Assembly: GCA_013178305.1 (NCBI GenBank)
Contig: JABLXB010000001.1
Coordinates: 936,253-1,000,252, forward strand
Reading direction: 5' to 3'
DNA from: Bacillota bacterium
Lineage (GTDB): Bacteria; Bacillota; Sulfobacillia; JABLXB01
Length of the DNA stretch: 64,000 nucleotides
Below are positions 7,428-15,796 of the stretch, in pieces. The notes beneath the pieces are model-generated. The model was not told where the DNA came from and did not search any database. It worked only from the letters and a program-made list of their open reading frames with translations. The position numbers and the translations under genes are program-made. Each line of letters begins with the position of its first letter. Positions within the stretch are counted from its first letter, which is position 1.

Positions 7428-9113
7428 ATGGACGAGAGAACCCTGTACGTCTACGAAACCAACGCTGAGGTCTTCAGCAAGCAGTACCGCTCGGCCGAGC
7501 CGATGCAGCTATATCACCTGATCACGGCCTTCTTCCACCCGGGCGAACCGACGGTCGACATCGGCTCCGGCAGCGGCCGCGATGTCGCCTGGCTCAGCGC
7601 GAACGGTTTCCCGGCGGTGGGATACGATGCCCTGCCCAGGATGGTCGCCGAGGCGCGGGCATCGTACCCCGGCATCGACACCCGCCAGGACAGCCTGCCC
7701 GATCTGAAGACCATCCCCGACAATGCGTACTCCAACGTGTTGTGTTCGGCAACCATAATGCACCTGCCAAGGCAGGACCTCATAACAGCGGCCTTCAACC
7801 TCGCCAGGATACTGAAGCCGGGCGGCCGGCTGATACTCACCTACCGGCCGAGCCAGGCGGATGGAGAACGCGAGGCCGACGGGCGGCTTTACACCAGCAT
7901 TCCACCGGGAAAGCTGGTGCTGCTCCTGGAGTCGACGGGACTGAAGAACCTCGCCGTCGTCAAACAGCGCGACGCCTGGAGACCCGAGATAGCCTGGCAC
8001 GTCATCGTGTCGGAGAAGGGCGCCGACTCACCGGCCCACGGGCTGAACCGGATACAGGGCGTCCTGGTCCAGGACCGGAAAGTCGCCACGTACAAGTTCG
8101 CCCTGATCCGCGCGCTCTGCCACGTGAGCCGCTACGAGCCGCACGTGGCCAGGTGGGGCCGGGACGACGTGTACGTCCCCCTCGCCTCGCTGGCCGTGAG
8201 GTGGCTAATATACTACTGGCCGGTCGTCAACGCCCCCGACTTCATCTCGCAGATGCATGGCGAGAAGCCGGGCGGCAAGAACCTCATCTCTTTCCGCCGG
8301 ACGGTACAGGACCTCGCCGGTTTCTTCGGACTGGACGGCCTGTATGCGGTGCTCAACCACATCGACGAGGAGCCCGGCCTGTACGTCGCCAGCCTGAAGC
8401 GGATCGCCGACGCCATACGATGGGGACCTGTCACCTACGCTGGCACGAAGGGCCCCCGCCTGTTCCGGTTCGTACGCCGCCTCCCCGCCCAGCCCGGCGA
8501 CCACCCAGGCGACAGCGGTCCCGATGACCCCTTTGGATGGGTAGTCGTCCCGCAGCCTATCTGGATGGACATCTCCCGCTTCGACCACTGGATCGAGGAC
8601 AGCATCGTTGTCCGGTGGGCGCAGCTCACCGTGGAAATGAACCCCGGCATCACCATGAGCGAAGTACTGCCCCTCCTGCTGGCGAGCCCTGGAGCCAGAC
8701 GCGGCACGGACGAAGTCCGCCAAATCCTGCGAGCGGCGGACACGGGTCTCGAGTGCGTCTGGAGCGGGCAGCCCCTCAAGGACGACTACAACGTCGACCA
8801 CGTGATCCCGTACTCCGTGTGGGGCAACAGCGACCTGTGGAACATGCTCCCCTGCCTGCCGCGCCTGAACAACGAGAAACGGGACTGCCTGCCCACGCAA
8901 AGGCTGCTCGACCAGCGTGAGGATGCCATCGATTACTACTGGCGGCTCTACCGGTCGCACCTGCCGAAGCGGTTCGATACCCAGGTGCGGCGCGCCCTGG
9001 GGTCGACAACGACGTCCGCGAGCTGGGAGAGGCTCGCGCTGTCCGGTCTCAAGGAGACGGTGGAGAAACTGGCGTCGACGCGGGGACTACTGCGCTGGGA
9101 GCCACGAGGGTAG
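7428..9113 (+). CDS. SAM-dependent methyltransferase fused to an HNH endonuclease
   Basis: 561 aa. The N-terminal ~190 residues are a class I SAM methyltransferase (motif VDIGSGSGRD near residue 45, then ILKPGGRLILTYRP), closer to small-molecule or UbiE-type enzymes than to DNA methylases. A middle region of ~250 residues is unrecognised. The C-terminus is an HNH nuclease: C at CVWSG, DHVIPYS with Asp457/His458, then WNMLPC and the paired Asn of LNNEKRD. No signal peptide. It stands alone, divergent from the RiPP operon and facing a decayed toxin-antitoxin region. A defence or mobile-element role is plausible but inferred. ATG at 7428 follows GGGGGCG. Confidence 0.85.
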   Translation: MDERTLYVYETNAEVFSKQYRSAEPMQLYHLITAFFHPGEPTVDIGSGSGRDVAWLSANGFPAVGYDALPRMVAEARASYPGIDTRQDSLPDLKTIPDNAYSNVLCSATIMHLPRQDLITAAFNLARILKPGGRLILTYRPSQADGEREADGRLYTSIPPGKLVLLLESTGLKNLAVVKQRDAWRPEIAWHVIVSEKGADSPAHGLNRIQGVLVQDRKVATYKFALIRALCHVSRYEPHVARWGRDDVYVPLASLAVRWLIYYWPVVNAPDFISQMHGEKPGGKNLISFRRTVQDLAGFFGLDGLYAVLNHIDEEPGLYVASLKRIADAIRWGPVTYAGTKGPRLFRFVRRLPAQPGDHPGDSGPDDPFGWVVVPQPIWMDISRFDHWIEDSIVVRWAQLTVEMNPGITMSEVLPLLLASPGARRGTDEVRQILRAADTGLECVWSGQPLKDDYNVDHVIPYSVWGNSDLWNMLPCLPRLNNEKRDCLPTQRLLDQREDAIDYYWRLYRSHLPKRFDTQVRRALGSTTTSASWERLALSGLKETVEKLASTRGLLRWEPRG

Positions 9114-9186
9114 AGTCGCCTCACCCGGCTCGTCTTCGAGGCGCTGGTTGATGAGGAGATTGCGACGTCGAGGGCAGCCGAGATCG

Positions 9187-9669
9187 CTACGCCTTGACGC
9201 CGTTCTCTCCGTCCGCACGTCCGCCCTGGTCCGGCGAAGAAGCAGCGTAGCGCCCTGAGCGCTCGCGGACCCTGTCACAGAGTACCTTCGCTATCCGCTG
9301 AACACGGCCTAGACTCGCCGAAGCGTACTCCGTCGCCTCATACCTCTGGATCTGCTGTTCCTTCAGATTCAGCAGTTCAGCCAGCTCCCTCTGGGTCAGG
9401 CCGGCAGCGATACGCGCGTTGATCAGGGCCTGAGGCAGATCCTCCAGTTCCTCGAGACCAAGCAACCTTGGCTCTTGCAGCCGCAGTGCTTCGTACTGCC
9501 TCATTTCCTCACGAAGGTCCTCCAGTTGACTTCGAAGGGCATCCTCGTAGGACTTCCGCAGCAATGGATCCAAGTCAGCCGGAGGCTGGCGGACCCAATT
9601 CGTAAGAGCTTCCTCAACCTTTCCCGCCTGAGCTCTGGTAATCCGGTATTGCCGCTCGTTGTTTATCAT
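9187..9669 (-). CDS. XRE-family helix-turn-helix protein
   Basis: 160 aa. The N-terminal half is charged and coiled-coil-like (SQLEDLREEMRQYEAL). The HTH follows at about residues 80-125: LINARIAAGLTQRELAELLNLKEQQIQRYE, shown here in parts, is a classic XRE/Cro pattern. Such proteins commonly lie downstream of a DUF6932-type nucleotidyltransferase-like protein, and a truncated version of that partner lies immediately upstream (9711-9851), 41 bp away. A broken relative of this gene is at 46955-47096. It probably acted as the antitoxin or regulator of that pair; the present role is unclear. Confidence 0.8.
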   Translation of the reverse strand: MINNERQYRITRAQAGKVEEALTNWVRQPPADLDPLLRKSYEDALRSQLEDLREEMRQYEALRLQEPRLLGLEELEDLPQALINARIAAGLTQRELAELLNLKEQQIQRYEATEYASASLGRVQRIAKVLCDRVRERSGRYAASSPDQGGRADGENGVKA

Positions 9670-9710
9670 GATAACCTCCGCAGGTCAAACGCGATTACGC
9701 CCCCCCACTT

Positions 9711-9851
9711 TTAAGGTCTCAAGCGCAGATCGAGGCCTCCGAGCATATCGACTCTCTGGGACGAGACTCCGAACCGCTCGACGAACTCGTCCCAGGTAGG
9801 CCAGTATGTTCCTGGTCGCAGGTTACCATGGGCGTCGAATCCTGGAATCAT
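9711..9851 (-). pseudogene. truncated DUF6932-like protein (N-terminal 46 residues)
   Basis: A 46-codon frame starting MIPGFDAHGNLRPGTYW and continuing WDEFVERFG. This N-terminus matches, from memory, the start of DUF6932-family proteins that are normally ~150-200 aa and precede an XRE gene. The frame ends early, before the catalytic-like region, so it is read as a remnant. It is followed by the intact XRE gene on the same strand. Confidence 0.5.
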
Positions 9852-10289
9852 TAACACAATGATATCGTTGTGTCGCCGCCCAGTCAAGCGGAGTGAAGCC
9901 CGGCGATGCTAGCCGCGCCCCCGCACGGTTCAGGGCCCACCTGCGACCGTTCGCCGGGAGAACTGTCTTCCAGTACTCACCCCCTGTCCAACTTGTCTGA
10001 CGCACGTGGCGCCTCCCCAGACGAGGATTAAGCGCGTCGTCACGATAGCTGTCGACGATTCCATCATTCAGGGGCAGGAGCGAGAGTCCGGTAGGCCAAG
10101 TGCATGAAGACAGGGCGAAACGCACTGTGGGAGAAAACGTGATCATATCCGCATAATCGGAATCATTGCGCAGGGTATGATCTCATTAAACGTGCACGCT
10201 CGTGCCTGCATCCACCCACCCGCTCGCAGCCTAGCGGCTCGTCTGGGTCACCGCAGAGTGCGGGCTGCGCCGGCATCGGCCGTCACTAG
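9852..10289. other. non-coding interval with a degenerate repeat copy
   Basis: No frame here has a recognisable protein pattern. It contains one copy of a ~94-bp repeat (10125-10218) whose second copy precedes the splB-like pseudogene at 12.1 kb. The rest looks like decayed sequence between toxin-antitoxin remnants. Confidence 0.5.
10125..10218 (+). repeat. ~94-bp dispersed direct repeat, copy 1
   Basis: Begins CTGTGGGAGAAAACGTGATC and contains TATCCGCATAATCG. It matches 12111-12204 with roughly ten differences and is in the same orientation. It is likely a duplicated 5' flank of the splB-like gene or a small mobile remnant. Confidence 0.75.
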
Positions 10290-10604
10290 CTAGATGCCCT
10301 CAGAGCCGGCAAGGTTCACCGGCTCCGGTAGATACCTCTCCACGACGGCCACGACCAAGGGCGCCAAGTCACCGCGGTGGTCCTTGATGAAATGCAGCAG
10401 TTCGCGTTATTCAACGCAGTCATACAGGTGAATGAGGCTAGCAGAAGTGCTGGCGAAGTTGGCAGAATGGACCGAGGGCGAGCACCCATGATTCCCCTGG
10501 CAGACGCCATGGTGCTCATCGATCTCGAACACGTCGACGGGCTGAATTTGCTGCCTCAGATAGTGCTGGAACAAGACCCTCATAAGAGTCGTCAGGGAGC
10601 CTGA
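10290..10604 (-). pseudogene. degenerate HepT-like (HEPN/DUF86) toxin gene
   Basis: Successive minus-strand frames give RLPDDSYEGLVPALSEA, then SLIHLYDCVE, a stop, and ELLHFIKDHRGDLAPLV. These match in order the HepT/DUF86 pattern (a helix beginning LPxxYxE, the RNxxVHxY motif and a helix like LYxxIxxHLGD). At least one frameshift and one in-frame stop are needed to join them. The HEPN arginine appears lost. No intact MntA partner is adjacent. Confidence 0.5.
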
Positions 10605-10627
10605 ATGGTCCTGAAGTAGGTGTGGGG

Positions 10628-11914
10628 ATGAGGAAGTTAGTTTTTCCCTGGATTGCATTTTCCGCAGCGCTGGCGTTATCCGCGGCGCTATTAGTGGCTG
10701 GGTGCGGTCCCGGCCAGGTCAAGCCTCCTGCCCGCAGGCTTGAGGACGCCAGCCTGGATCCGCAGGCAGTGCTCTCATCTATTCACATGGTCAGCGAATC
10801 CACCGGATGGGCGTTGAGCGGGAATTCGCTTCTATGGACTGTGGATGGCGGACGATGCTGGGAGGATGTTACTCCACCCGGGGCCCAAAGCGCGGATCGC
10901 GGCATCGAGGCAAGATTCCTCGATCCCATGACAGGATGGGTTGTGGCAGTCAGGGACGGCGAACCGATGGTGACTGTCTTCACCACCGCGGACGGGGGAC
11001 TGACGTGGCGGGGCGTGGAGGTCGTGAAGAAAACCGGGGGCGGGCTGATCTACGGGGCGTCATTGGCCTTCGTCGATCTGAAGCACGGCTGGTTGATGAT
11101 CGAACCCGAGCACGGCATGAGTTCCCGTCCGGGCGAACTGTATGCCACCAGCGATGGCGGGGAGCACTGGTCACTGGTATCGTCTACGTCAGCGACCAGG
11201 GACAAGAATGGAGATGAGAAAGGCCGTCTGCCATTCGGCGGCCCATTTGGTTTTCGCGACGTCTCGGCCGGCTGGCTTGCGGGCCGCCTGGGAGCTGGGT
11301 TTACGCCCGACCACCCGCTTTACATCAGCCTGGACGGCGGTCGCACCTGGCAGCCGCAAGACCTGGCTCTTCCATCCGGGTATTCTGACGGGAGGCTCGA
11401 CGTTGTGTCTGCACCGGTGTTTTTTCCGCCTCAGCACCTGGACGGCCTCCTGACGGCTACCCTGGTTCCAGCAAGCCACAAAGCTACCGAGTACGCCACG
11501 GTCATCTACGTGACGCGCGACGGGGGACGGACGTGGCAGAGCCTGCCACCCATACGACCCGAGGCGATCGTGGAGTTTATCGACGCACGCAACGGGTGGA
11601 CCTGGAGACAGGAACCCCGCGATAGCGGTTCAACCGCCCCGGTCAAAGGGTGCCTCTATCGTACCGTCGACGGCGGGAGGTCCTGGGCGGAAATAGCTCC
11701 CGACGAGGCGCTGGGGAAGTTGCTGCAAGACGGCTATGCGGTGGAGCAGGTTGACTTCGTCACAGAGAAGGCCGGTTGGATCCTGCTCAGCGTACCCCGG
11801 TTGCTGCCGAAATCCCCCGAGCACCCCAACCCTCGCGCAACGGTGCTGCTCAGGACGGTTAATGGGGGATACACCTGGTCCCCTATCGAGCCCCAGCTGG
11901 TCAGGAAACCATAG
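10628..11914 (+). CDS. Ycf48-like/BNR beta-propeller lipoprotein
   Basis: About 428 aa from ATG 10628 (an in-frame GTG lies two codons upstream; AGGTGTGGGG precedes). The hydrophobic N-terminal signal ends in the lipobox LVAGC, so it should be a surface lipoprotein. Repeated Asp-box/BNR units of the form S/T-x-D-G-G-x-x-W occur at least seven times (TVDGGRCW, TADGGLTW, TSDGGEHW, SLDGGRTW, TRDGGRTW, TVDGGRSW, TVNGGYTW), which predicts a beta-propeller like the photosystem assembly factor Ycf48/HCF136. In a non-phototroph the family has no fixed function; extracellular binding is the safest inference. It stands alone between decayed regions. Confidence 0.85.
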   Translation: MRKLVFPWIAFSAALALSAALLVAGCGPGQVKPPARRLEDASLDPQAVLSSIHMVSESTGWALSGNSLLWTVDGGRCWEDVTPPGAQSADRGIEARFLDPMTGWVVAVRDGEPMVTVFTTADGGLTWRGVEVVKKTGGGLIYGASLAFVDLKHGWLMIEPEHGMSSRPGELYATSDGGEHWSLVSSTSATRDKNGDEKGRLPFGGPFGFRDVSAGWLAGRLGAGFTPDHPLYISLDGGRTWQPQDLALPSGYSDGRLDVVSAPVFFPPQHLDGLLTATLVPASHKATEYATVIYVTRDGGRTWQSLPPIRPEAIVEFIDARNGWTWRQEPRDSGSTAPVKGCLYRTVDGGRSWAEIAPDEALGKLLQDGYAVEQVDFVTEKAGWILLSVPRLLPKSPEHPNPRATVLLRTVNGGYTWSPIEPQLVRKP

Positions 11915-12245
11915 AAGATACGGAGCAGCACTCCCGCGAAACAATAGGAAGTGACTGGAATGCCGGAGAATACACCGACGTGATCGAGTAGAACACTGCA
12001 GGAGAACGCCGACCGGCCGAGGCGATGCAGGAGGCGATAGTGCGGCGAGAGTGGCGTGCACAGGGGGAATGGTCTTGAACTCGTTTGATCCCGGCTTCAT
12101 TCAGAGGCAGCTGTGGGAGAAAACGTGATCATATCCGCATAATCGTGATCATTGCACAGGCTATGATCCCATTCACGTGCACGCTCTCGCCTGTATCCGC
12201 CCACGTGCACTCCCTCCGCCGGGGCATACTCCGTAACGGAGGTGC
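11915..12245. other. intergenic stretch holding the second dispersed repeat
   Basis: No coding pattern seen. It contains repeat copy 2 (12111-12204) and then a short GC-rich leader with GGAGGTGC directly before the splB-like pseudogene. The leader after the repeat resembles the flank of the intact gene at 42.1 kb. Confidence 0.5.
12111..12204 (+). repeat. ~94-bp dispersed direct repeat, copy 2
   Basis: Partner of 10125-10218. Both copies share CTGTGGGAGAAAACGTGATC at the left and ACGTGCACGCTC near the right. Confidence 0.75.
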
Positions 12246-12524
12246 ATGCCGCTGGATCAGCCCGGGTCAACCGGCCGCCTCTTCGTGCCGACCGAGGTGT
12301 ACGTCGAGAGGGGAGCGCAGGACTACCCGCTGGGGCGGGCGCTTGTCGAACGCTACGCGGGGCAGGGCATTCCCATAATCGAGGTGGAGGCGCACCACCG
12401 CATCGAGCGCCTGCGAGAGGTTCCTGACAGGATGCTGCCCAGATTGAAAAGGGTCCTGTAGGCGTCGCGGCTGGCTGACCCCGCCGTGTTCGAGATCGGC
12501 TCCAACAGCGACCTCGTGCTGGAA
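12246..12524 (+). pseudogene. internally deleted copy of the SPL-family gene
   Basis: Residues 1-71 are nearly identical to the intact protein at 42143-43180 (MPLDQPGSTGRLFVP onwards). The frame then hits TAG, and the DNA resumes at the equivalent of SSRLADPAVFEIGSNSDLVLE. About 190 bp are missing; they encode the CX3CX2C radical SAM cluster site. After 12524 similarity stops. The ribosome site GGAGGTGC is retained. Confidence 0.85.
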
Positions 12525-12607
12525 CAAAGGGCCCCCGTCTCTTCCGGTCCTCGCGTAAGCTCCCCGGCCAACTCAGCGACAGCTGGATCAAAGACAGCAT
12601 GCCTCAA

Positions 12608-14197
12608 CTAGATCTGAAGAGCGTATTCGGAGGCATTTATAGGAACGTCTATAACGACGGGCACGCTGCCGTGAATGCTGTCGCGAACGGCACGCTTGAG
12701 CTGGTCAATCGACGCTACCCGGATGCCCTTGGCTCCGAACGACTCGGCAACCATTGCCCAATTGACCCCACCCAAATCCATACCGTACCGTTCGAACTTG
12801 CGACGCGACTGAAGGACCTGTATCAGCGTGAGGCTTTCGTCGTTGAAAACGACATAGACGACGCTCTGCTTTCCCCTGACGGCTGTCTCAATATCGTGAA
12901 CCATCATGGCAAATCCGCCGTCACCCACGACGGCCACCACCGGTCGGCTGCCGGCACACCGCTTCGCCGCAATCACCCCGGGTACGCCGTATCCCATTGA
13001 CGATAAGCCATTCGACATGAAGAATGTGAGAGGCCGGTCTGCCGACCAGGCCTGTCCACCAAGAAGCTTGTGTGCACCAACGTCAAAGACAAACACGCCG
13101 TCTGCGGGAAGCTCCTCGCGTATGGCGGCCAACGCCTTCGCAGGTGAGACGCCTGGACCCGCAAGGTTCTTCGGCGCCACTATCGCGCGGGCTACGGATA
13201 TTTCCTCAGCCGTCCACTCGTGCCTACCCCGGTAGCCAGCCGTGAGGGCAGACAGAGTGGCGGGGACCGACCCCACGAGGTAGTCTCCCGGCCATCCGGC
13301 GCGGTCACGCGGAGCATCTTCAAGCCAGATTACCGGCGAGGTCGCCGGCCACGTCTTGTCGGCTTCGCTCGCGTCAAACCCTACTCCAATTATGAGATCG
13401 CACTTTCCAATGAACTCGAGTGCGCGGTCGTCGGCGGCCATCCCCGTAGCGACCCCAACAAATAGTGGGTGATCGTGCGGGAATATCCCTTTGGCCTTGG
13501 GAGAAACCAGAACCGGTATTTCGGATCGTTCCGCCAGGACCCTTAACGGTCCGGCCGTAGACAGGGGTTCCACGTTGATGCCGACCACGAGGGCAGGCCG
13601 AGCGGATCGCTCCAGCCGCCCGAGTACTTCATCAAGGCTGATCGTGCTCGGCTGCTCGTCTTTCGGCGGTTGCTCCCCCTCACCGAGCGAACCCGGCAGA
13701 ATGGCTTCCGAGCGGGATATGGTGCTGGCGAGCTCCAGGTGAACCGGGCCCCGCGGCCTGCGCAGGGCTACGTCAATCGCGGCGGAGATCGCCGCGCCCG
13801 CGTTCTGCCTGGTGACCCTGACAGACCACTTCGTAACCGGCCGGTACAGGGAGCACAGGTCTATCCGCTGGTGTGGCATATTCCCGTTACACCTCGGGCG
13901 CCATCTGTCCGGTAATCGCGATCACTGGGGAGCGATCCAGTTAGGCGTTTGCGACACCTGTAATCATGTTTGTGGCGCCGGGGCCGAGAGTCGACAGGCA
14001 CACACCCGGTCTCCCGGTTATCTGTCCGGTGACATCGGCGGCGAAAGAAGCCGCTGATTCATGCCGCATAAGTATGAATGGCAGGCCGGCACAGCGGCCT
14101 GCTTCAACGAAATCGAGCACCTCCCCGCCCGGTAGCCCGAATACCTCCTGCACTCCTGTATAAGCAGAGCCTTGACAATCACTTCAGCAACGAGCAA
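12608..14197 (-). pseudogene. acetolactate-synthase-like thiamine-diphosphate enzyme, frame-broken
   Basis: The pieces in order are: TTG start after GGGGAGGGG, reading ELLVAEVIVKALLIQ; a one-base loss; then QEVFGLPGGEVLDFVEAG through TLGPGATNMITGVANA; a TAA; LDRSPVIAITGQMAPEV; another TAA; a frame change; then a long intact frame (423 codons) to TAG at 12608. The last part has the TPP-binding GDGGFAM...N motif and GLSSMGYGVPG. Intact relatives are ~550 aa and decarboxylate 2-oxoacids (acetolactate synthase, glyoxylate carboligase, oxalyl-CoA decarboxylase). Two stops and two shifts make a full product impossible. The long 3' frame could in principle be expressed, but it lacks the PYR domain. 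Confidence 0.8.
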
Positions 14198-14481
14198 TTC
14201 ACGTCCCCTCCCCAATGCGAGTTTTCGGCCGCCGCAACCGCGACGATTTCAACAGGAGCGCCCATGGCTTGAATGGTGTTGGCATGATTGAGATAGCAAA
14301 TGATTGTCGCAGCGCAGGACGCTTCGAAGAAGGAGTCCGGGAGACTCCGCATAAGGTTTCCGCCGGTTGATGGGCGGAAGTGGGTGAAGAGCGCGGGCGG
14401 AGGGTGCGCCGGCAATTTACATGGGCATGGAGCTCGAAGTTGGTGTTTGGTCGGCCCCTCCCGCGTACCGCCCATATGAGT
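14198..14481. other. unassigned stretch between TPP pseudogene and IS110 element
   Basis: A minus-strand frame here ends with EASCAATIICYLNHANTIQ...ENSHWGGDVN, which reads like the C-terminus of a real protein, but I do not recognise the family and the 5' part is missing. It may be a gene cut by the IS insertion. Confidence 0.3.
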
Positions 14482-14587
14482 CCGGCTTAGATAGCCGGAG
14501 AACCCGTACAGGTGTATGCATCGCTGAACCCGTAAGTCAGAGGGCCCGCCGCGCTCGAAAGAAGTCTTATTGCAGGAGGCTATTGTC
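14482..14587 (+). ncRNA. possible IS110 bridge-RNA segment
   Basis: IS110-group elements carry a structured non-coding RNA in the left end, just before the recombinase. This stretch starts with a perfect hairpin CCGGCT-TAGAT-AGCCGG (14482-14498) and runs to the transposase start. Guide loops could not be defined by eye. It is called on position and one hairpin only. Confidence 0.3.
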
Positions 14588-15748
14588 ATGCCGCGCTACT
14601 TCGGACTCGATCTGCACAAAGACTACGTGCACGGTTGCGAATGGATTACCGGAGTTGAAAAGGGAAGGCATTTCCGATTCCCCAACACCCCGGAGGCCCG
14701 GCAACGATTTGTTTCTGTCGACATCGACCAGGCTAGCAGGGTGGCCATTGAGGTAACCGGGAATGCCTTTCAAATTCATGATCTTCTTTCTCCGGTCGCA
14801 GGTCAAGTGGTAATGGCTAATCCGGTGGAAATGAAACGCCTGGGTAGTGGGCGCCATACTGACCGTGTAGATGCGGAACGGCTGGCGAAGATGCTCGCTC
14901 TCGGCACAGTGCCGGCTGTCTGGGTGCCACCGCACGAGATCCGCGAAATGAGGGATCTGGTTTGCCTTAGAGAGCAACTCGTGAGGCAACGAATACGCAG
15001 CCAGAATGAGGCCAAGGGGGTGTTGGGGCGTAACGGCTACTCACTGGCTAGGAACAGCGACATCCGCAAGTGGTTAGCATCGCATAGTCGCGACATTCGG
15101 ATTGGAGAAGCGGACTTGGCAATAGCGGTGAGCATTGTTCGCATGCTCAATTGCATTGATGAGGAAATCAGGGCCACGGAGTCCGAGATCGCCCGGCGTG
15201 CAATGTCCAACCCGAAGATCCATCTACTTATGAGCATCACCGGTGTAGGGCTTATCGCTGCAAGCCTGATCTGGGCTCGCCTTGGAGACGCTTCTCGTTT
15301 TCGTAGTCCAAAGGCAGTAGTCCGGTATGCTGGGCTCGACCCATCAGTACTGCAGTCAGGGGAAGAAGACCGACGTGGACACATCAGCAAGAATGGGGCT
15401 TCTGACCTGCGCCGTGTGCTGGTACAAGCCTTCTATCAGGTAGCGCTTCACGACTCGGAGACACTGGGGAAGTTCTTCCACCGTAAAGAGAAGCACCTGG
15501 GACGCAAACGGGCGGTGATTGCGACAGCACGCATACTCCTCATCGTCGCCTGGGCGATGCTTCTGACCGGCGAGCCGTACCGTAGTCTCAAATCCACGAG
15601 GTACACCCAGAAACTCAAGGCCGTGAGACAACAAGCTGGAGAGCTCCACAAGCCCCATGTCGCACTGGACAAGGCTCTGTGCGAGTCGTGCAGCCTGCTG
15701 ACGCGCAGCAGAACCGACCATTCGATTCAAGCAGAGGCCGCCGCATAG
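14588..15748 (+). CDS. IS110-family transposase (RuvC-like DEDD recombinase)
   Basis: 386 aa from ATG 14588, which follows GCAGGAGG at ten bases; an in-frame TTG at 14570 is less likely. The N-terminal DEDD domain starts YFGLDLHKDYVHG and includes AIEVTG and HTDRVDAERLAKM. The C-terminal transposase_20 region has ITGVGLIAASLIWARLGD, RYAGLDP and GHISKNGASDLRRVLVQAF, with the conserved Ser-region typical of the family. Length is normal and no lesions are seen, so it may be active. IS110 recombinases move a circular intermediate guided by a bridge RNA. Confidence 0.93.
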   Translation: MPRYFGLDLHKDYVHGCEWITGVEKGRHFRFPNTPEARQRFVSVDIDQASRVAIEVTGNAFQIHDLLSPVAGQVVMANPVEMKRLGSGRHTDRVDAERLAKMLALGTVPAVWVPPHEIREMRDLVCLREQLVRQRIRSQNEAKGVLGRNGYSLARNSDIRKWLASHSRDIRIGEADLAIAVSIVRMLNCIDEEIRATESEIARRAMSNPKIHLLMSITGVGLIAASLIWARLGDASRFRSPKAVVRYAGLDPSVLQSGEEDRRGHISKNGASDLRRVLVQAFYQVALHDSETLGKFFHRKEKHLGRKRAVIATARILLIVAWAMLLTGEPYRSLKSTRYTQKLKAVRQQAGELHKPHVALDKALCESCSLLTRSRTDHSIQAEAAA

Positions 15749-15796
15749 AGAGGAACATCGATATCGGGGCCTATTGACATTCATCACAGGTGTAAA

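Larger units (their letters stand above)
14480..15780 (+). mobile_element. IS110-family insertion sequence (ends approximate)
   Basis: Contains a complete DEDD transposase gene with short flanks. IS110 elements lack clear terminal inverted repeats, and none were seen, so both ends are estimates. It lies between the TPP-enzyme pseudogene and an IclR gene, in the most decayed part of the window. Confidence 0.6.

Noticed and set aside
9823-10146. 107-codon minus-strand frame
   Set aside because: Overlaps the dispersed repeat and has no recognisable pattern.
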